A program made the position numbers and the translations under genes. The notes beneath the pieces are model-generated. The model had not been told where the DNA came from, made no database searches, and worked only from the letters and a program-made list of their open reading frames with translations. Shown here one piece after another: positions 14,801 through 16,567 of a stretch of DNA of 16,567 nt. The stretch lies in the NCBI GenBank assembly GCA_017998555.1, contig JAGOCU010000016.1, positions 1 through 16,567 of the forward strand. Direction: 5' to 3'. This stretch comes from Thermoflexales bacterium (lineage in GTDB: Bacteria; Chloroflexota; Anaerolineae; J036; Brachytrichaceae). The first letter of the stretch is position 1. Every line of letters begins with the position of its first letter.

Positions 14801-16215
14801 TGCGCCGCGGTCTGGCCCGCCCGGAGAAGGGCGAGGCAGCGACGGTCAGCGTCGATGTCCCGGTCGTGGTCGCCCATGAGGCCGACATGTATCTGGGCAT
14901 CCACTACAGCGGCACCGTCGTGCCGACCCCGGCCATCACGTTGTCGCGGCAAACCACCCGCGGCCAGATCGTCATCGGACCGTCGGCCCATGACACGGCC
15001 ACGGTCTTCTACGACGAGGACTTCTCGCCGGTGATCACCAAGGGCAATGACCTGGGCTACGTCATCAAGGACGCCGCCCCGACCACGTGGACGCTGCATA
15101 TCGAAAACGCGCCGGCCGATTATGAGGTCGTCTTCTACGTCGGCAATAAGAAGCCCGTCATCGAACATGTCAAGACCGGCTCCTCGGCCAGCTTTGGGCA
15201 GCTCACCTCGAGCACGTTGACGGTGATCGTGACGGACACGGACAGCCCGGACGCGCTCACGACTTTCGCCTATGGCCGGGTGGACACGGCGACGAACGCG
15301 TTGGTTGAGGGCGCCATCACCCCGATCTTTACGACCACCGCCCAGGGCACGCTCACCCACACCTGGGTGATGAGCGGTCAGGTGCCGAGCGGGGTCTATC
15401 GCTGGGTGGCGACGGTCAGCGATGGCAAGAACGCGCCGGTGACCTTGTTTGACACGCGCAACCTCTCGATCACAGATGCCACGCCGCCTGCGGCGCCGGC
15501 AGGCCTGAATGCCCTGGCCCTGCCGCGGAGTGTGCAGGCCAACTGGAACCCCAACACGGAAAAGGACCTCGCGGGCTATGAGATCGGATACGGGTTCGTC
15601 AACGAATTCGAGTCATTCATCTACACCCGCACCATGGGCGACAAGGAGCTCAGCCCGGCGGCTCTTGCGCGCGGATCGAACCTTCGGCTCGCCAACAGCG
15701 TGGATGGCGTCGCCAGCGTCACACAGTTCGATGGCAAGCTGTGGGGGCTGGACGACGGCGCGCCTGTCTTCGTTGGCGTGCGTGCCTACGACGAAAGCGG
15801 CAACTTCAGCCCGTGGACGCTGGCCCCCGGCGCGCCCTGGTCGCTCAGCCCGCAGGCGGTTTCACCCGCGCCGGACTTCTCTGGCGAGGTGGAATCGGTT
15901 CAGGCTGCCTTTGGGGTGCCCTTGAAGAACAGTGACTTGATTCATCAGTTGATCGTCCGGGATGAAAACGAGGATGTGATCACCGGCACGATCGAGTTGC
16001 TGTATGGCTTTGATGATGGCGAGGTGATCGGGATGCGCTTTCGGCCCGAGACGCCGATGCCGCCCGGGATCTACGCAGCGACGCTGCTTGGCGGCGAGGA
16101 TGGCATCAACACGCCTGGCGGAAACTACATGCCCGCCGACTACGTGTGGACGTGGAAGCAGACCAACACCCTCGACGCGCCGCATCGGGCGTATCTGCCG
16201 ATGGTGAGGCAGTAG
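11875..16215 (+). CDS. Giant secreted beta-rich protein with Ig/FnIII-like C-terminal domains and YLPMV tail
   Basis: An exported protein of 1446 residues whose main body I do not recognise. Residues 1-39 form a signal peptide (LALVLATVAGVF core region, cleavage probably after QARAQ). Residues 40-320 are globular and begin with a cysteine pair C61/C76. About 320-960 is Gly/Thr/Ser-rich sequence in short alternating hydrophobic strands, suggesting stacked beta sheets, with cysteine pairs C561/C570 and C824/C837. These six are the only cysteines. An Ig/PKD-like stretch spans about 1090-1200 (VTDTDSPDALTTF). A FnIII-like domain spans about 1204-1320 (PPAAPAGLNAL to VRAYDESGNFSPW), and an SbsA-Ig-like domain spans about 1327-1428. 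The end HRAYLPMVRQ resembles a recurrent C-terminal tail of exported Chloroflexota proteins. A surface or adhesive role is likely but unproven. It may be controlled by the divergent STAND regulator. Confidence 0.9.
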   Translation: MNPNRNHFHSARLGAVASSALAALVLATVAGVFAQARAQSPGHAEALTPAANSPAQPQRSCRLLSPAGTVDLWSVCGDTVQDDPSEAGAFTAVGNVTIGLEPDPQPIVRVGNPGGALLGAVSYGTNPLLGRKTAIIIGDVGFRAQFDEVGEHLIGSGYIVDPIDGPVSRSDILEWDVVKGKIGNTAPQLHDNLDGPIGSTFDLFWADIAGTNTQFWGHELTQRDQLTMTLDLYARRFTATIPLTMSINGSPADDISFGMRVVFSETDFLEGGLSDVSPKIGPATLDLSNINIHKGEFEAEMVELMADKNPDLAMLADPAPPKPGLIARFTGLKYKDRKWSIKGTEVSIRDLTLGDAVKLKSNTLGIEYQGGDVLLKIRTTLDFGDYLTSTSPITTEMRIGITTTTVNSQTVAKPYFDGGIAAFVGNMGPLKLNLTNIKLQGDPLGNFFGLNAQNITLQWASQFGGQSQAGLSGLKLGVDKTKKFKFEFNGGTVQSPPISTGTFSGTQFIGTVGTVSSTLSMTFTGNVNIKIPGGAKDGGGNSVNPSVSLVVRAGKNVRSDCNAAGAPTPCFKRIDGVMTAFSIKLAGFKLALATVRPTGDGGFEVGQASLTLPLNFGGGGASGGPSTTINGFKLLGNGDVSIAGGQITLPPLKVAGMTFGSFTGGFTTQMVNVGGQQVKAYSFTGGAKLSMPGLEPSADKSISVSAKVVSIPSTNEIDEVDTTLTFEAHPGIPIASSGVELTKFTGGVHFKTGAITFTLGIGVDSTAKLPPTGNLSTPIVAMTGNALVRPDPFAMTLGAQLKILIFNVASAQMQIGDGAGFNACPPGTPASTPVSQCPRGKGFYAEFNVDALFIHGNAKVRIGKVNGVRKFAGTATLNFGLEKGQFGFGLPRKDRTLAGISFAAGEFNIPGTSVNTAGMKGTFEILGFDYSMFMNFNQSLGSGSFLVFDHNLDQYQLVNGGAVLAAADRGEPGYAVRRGLARPEKGEAATVSVDVPVVVAHEADMYLGIHYSGTVVPTPAITLSRQTTRGQIVIGPSAHDTATVFYDEDFSPVITKGNDLGYVIKDAAPTTWTLHIENAPADYEVVFYVGNKKPVIEHVKTGSSASFGQLTSSTLTVIVTDTDSPDALTTFAYGRVDTATNALVEGAITPIFTTTAQGTLTHTWVMSGQVPSGVYRWVATVSDGKNAPVTLFDTRNLSITDATPPAAPAGLNALALPRSVQANWNPNTEKDLAGYEIGYGFVNEFESFIYTRTMGDKELSPAALARGSNLRLANSVDGVASVTQFDGKLWGLDDGAPVFVGVRAYDESGNFSPWTLAPGAPWSLSPQAVSPAPDFSGEVESVQAAFGVPLKNSDLIHQLIVRDENEDVITGTIELLYGFDDGEVIGMRFRPETPMPPGIYAATLLGGEDGINTPGGNYMPADYVWTWKQTNTLDAPHRAYLPMVRQ

Positions 16216-16222
16216 GCCACGC

Positions 16223-16324
16223 CGTCATCCCCGCGCAAGCGGGGATCCAGTGCGCGAGTCCATGCCATGAAGCGAGCTGAGGCATGGTTGTCGAATCTGG
16301 ATCCCCGCTTTCGCGGGGATGACG
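16223..16324. repeat. REP/MITE-like nested palindromic element
   Basis: The 28-base left arm (16223-16250) and right arm (16297-16324) are inverted copies with one mismatch. Each arm is itself a hairpin (CCCCGC, four bases, GCGGGG). A shorter inner pair, CCATGCC at 16260-16266 and GGCATGG at 16281-16287, nests between them, so the whole can fold into a long cruciform. The arm sequence GTCATCCCCGC..GCGGGGATCCAG belongs to a well-known class of dispersed intergenic palindromes. On the minus strand these yield spurious peptides such as SSPRKRGSRF and LDPRLRGDDG, and both are seen here. Lying eight bases after a stop codon, it may also end transcription of the large gene. Confidence 0.85.
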
Positions 16325-16368
16325 TAGATGAGGCGGGCGATGCCGAAGTCGTCAAGCGCCACAATGCT

Positions 16369-16567
16369 ATGAAACACAACGTCCCATCCCGACTCTTCCT
16401 CGCTTTCGCCCTGGCTGGTCTCTCGGCCGGCGCCCGGCCGGCTGACGCCGTCGTGGTGACGCCGCGCGGGCCGGCCGCCATCATCAGCCCGATCGTTGTT
16501 GACACCTTTGCCGACGAGTTCGCCAACAACGGGCTGTGTTCGCTGCGTGAGGCGGTTGAATCCGTTC
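16369..16567 (+). CDS. Secreted CSLREA-domain protein, 3' end cut by window edge
   Basis: The start of an exported protein; 66 codons are visible before the right edge. ATG at 16369 opens MKHNVPSRLFLAFALAGLSA, a short signal peptide, with likely cleavage after a PADA sequence near residue 27. After it comes VVDTFADEFANNGLCSLREAVESV, which (allowing for its length) carries the CSLREA motif at VDTFADEFANNGLCSLREA. This motif typically stands at the mature N-terminus of secreted parallel beta-helix or repeat proteins in Chloroflexota and other environmental bacteria. An ATG five bases earlier (16364) reaches a stop after two codons. No good Shine-Dalgarno sequence is seen. The body of the protein is outside the window, so its function is open. 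Confidence 0.8.
   Translation, partial: MKHNVPSRLFLAFALAGLSAGARPADAVVVTPRGPAAIISPIVVDTFADEFANNGLCSLREAVESV

Noticed and set aside
13795..15360. 521-codon minus-strand open frame inside the giant secreted-protein gene
   Set aside because: It is Arg/Gly/Asp/His-rich with no domain, and is opposite a frame with signal peptide, ribosome-binding site and recognisable C-terminal domains. Long antisense frames are common at this base composition.
16140..16529. 129-codon minus-strand open frame containing SSPRKRGSRF and LDPRLRGDDG
   Set aside because: These peptides are the known spurious translation of a dispersed palindromic repeat, so it is annotated as a repeat and not as a gene.

Overview
The window looks like chromosomal DNA of a high-GC bacterium, most probably a member of the Chloroflexota. 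This assignment rests on style of sequence, not a database match. The supporting features are a solute-binding lipoprotein with a Tat-like signal and a long Ala/Pro/Thr linker after the lipobox cysteine, a large HTH-STAND-TPR regulator, a CSLREA-type secreted protein, and a 1446-residue secreted protein ending in a YLPMV tail of the kind seen on many exported Chloroflexota proteins.

The left half (about 1-8856, all minus strand, so read right to left) is a catabolic locus. It begins with a GntR/FCD repressor (8149-8856) whose own promoter and a perfect 16-bp palindrome sit on its start codon. Next comes an old-yellow-enzyme-like flavin oxidoreductase (6728-8152, GTGA overlap with the regulator). 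A carbohydrate ABC importer follows: binding protein 5258-6640 and permeases 4237-5169 and 3352-4218. The locus ends with three different Gfo/Idh/MocA oxidoreductases (2292-3305, 1138-2295, and 1-1141, which runs off the left edge), joined by two ATGA stop-start overlaps. No ATPase for the transporter is present. Two perfect RNA hairpins (5201-5239 and 3314-3347) bracket the permease pair. The set suggests uptake of a sugar, cyclitol or sugar acid, then oxidation and flavin-dependent reduction; the substrate cannot be read from sequence.

In the middle (8890-11502, minus) lies an 870-residue XRE-HTH/NB-ARC/TPR STAND regulator. A 54-bp divergent intergenic region with two perfect tandem 12-bp repeats separates it from the plus-strand genes.

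The right part (plus strand) holds a small unknown ORF (11557-11853), a giant secreted beta-rich protein with three local cysteine pairs and C-terminal Ig/FnIII-like domains (11875-16215), a REP/MITE-like nested palindrome (16223-16324), and the start of a secreted CSLREA protein cut by the right edge (16369 onward). No tRNA, rRNA, CRISPR array, transposase or phage gene was seen. There is no gene-free stretch longer than 300 bases.
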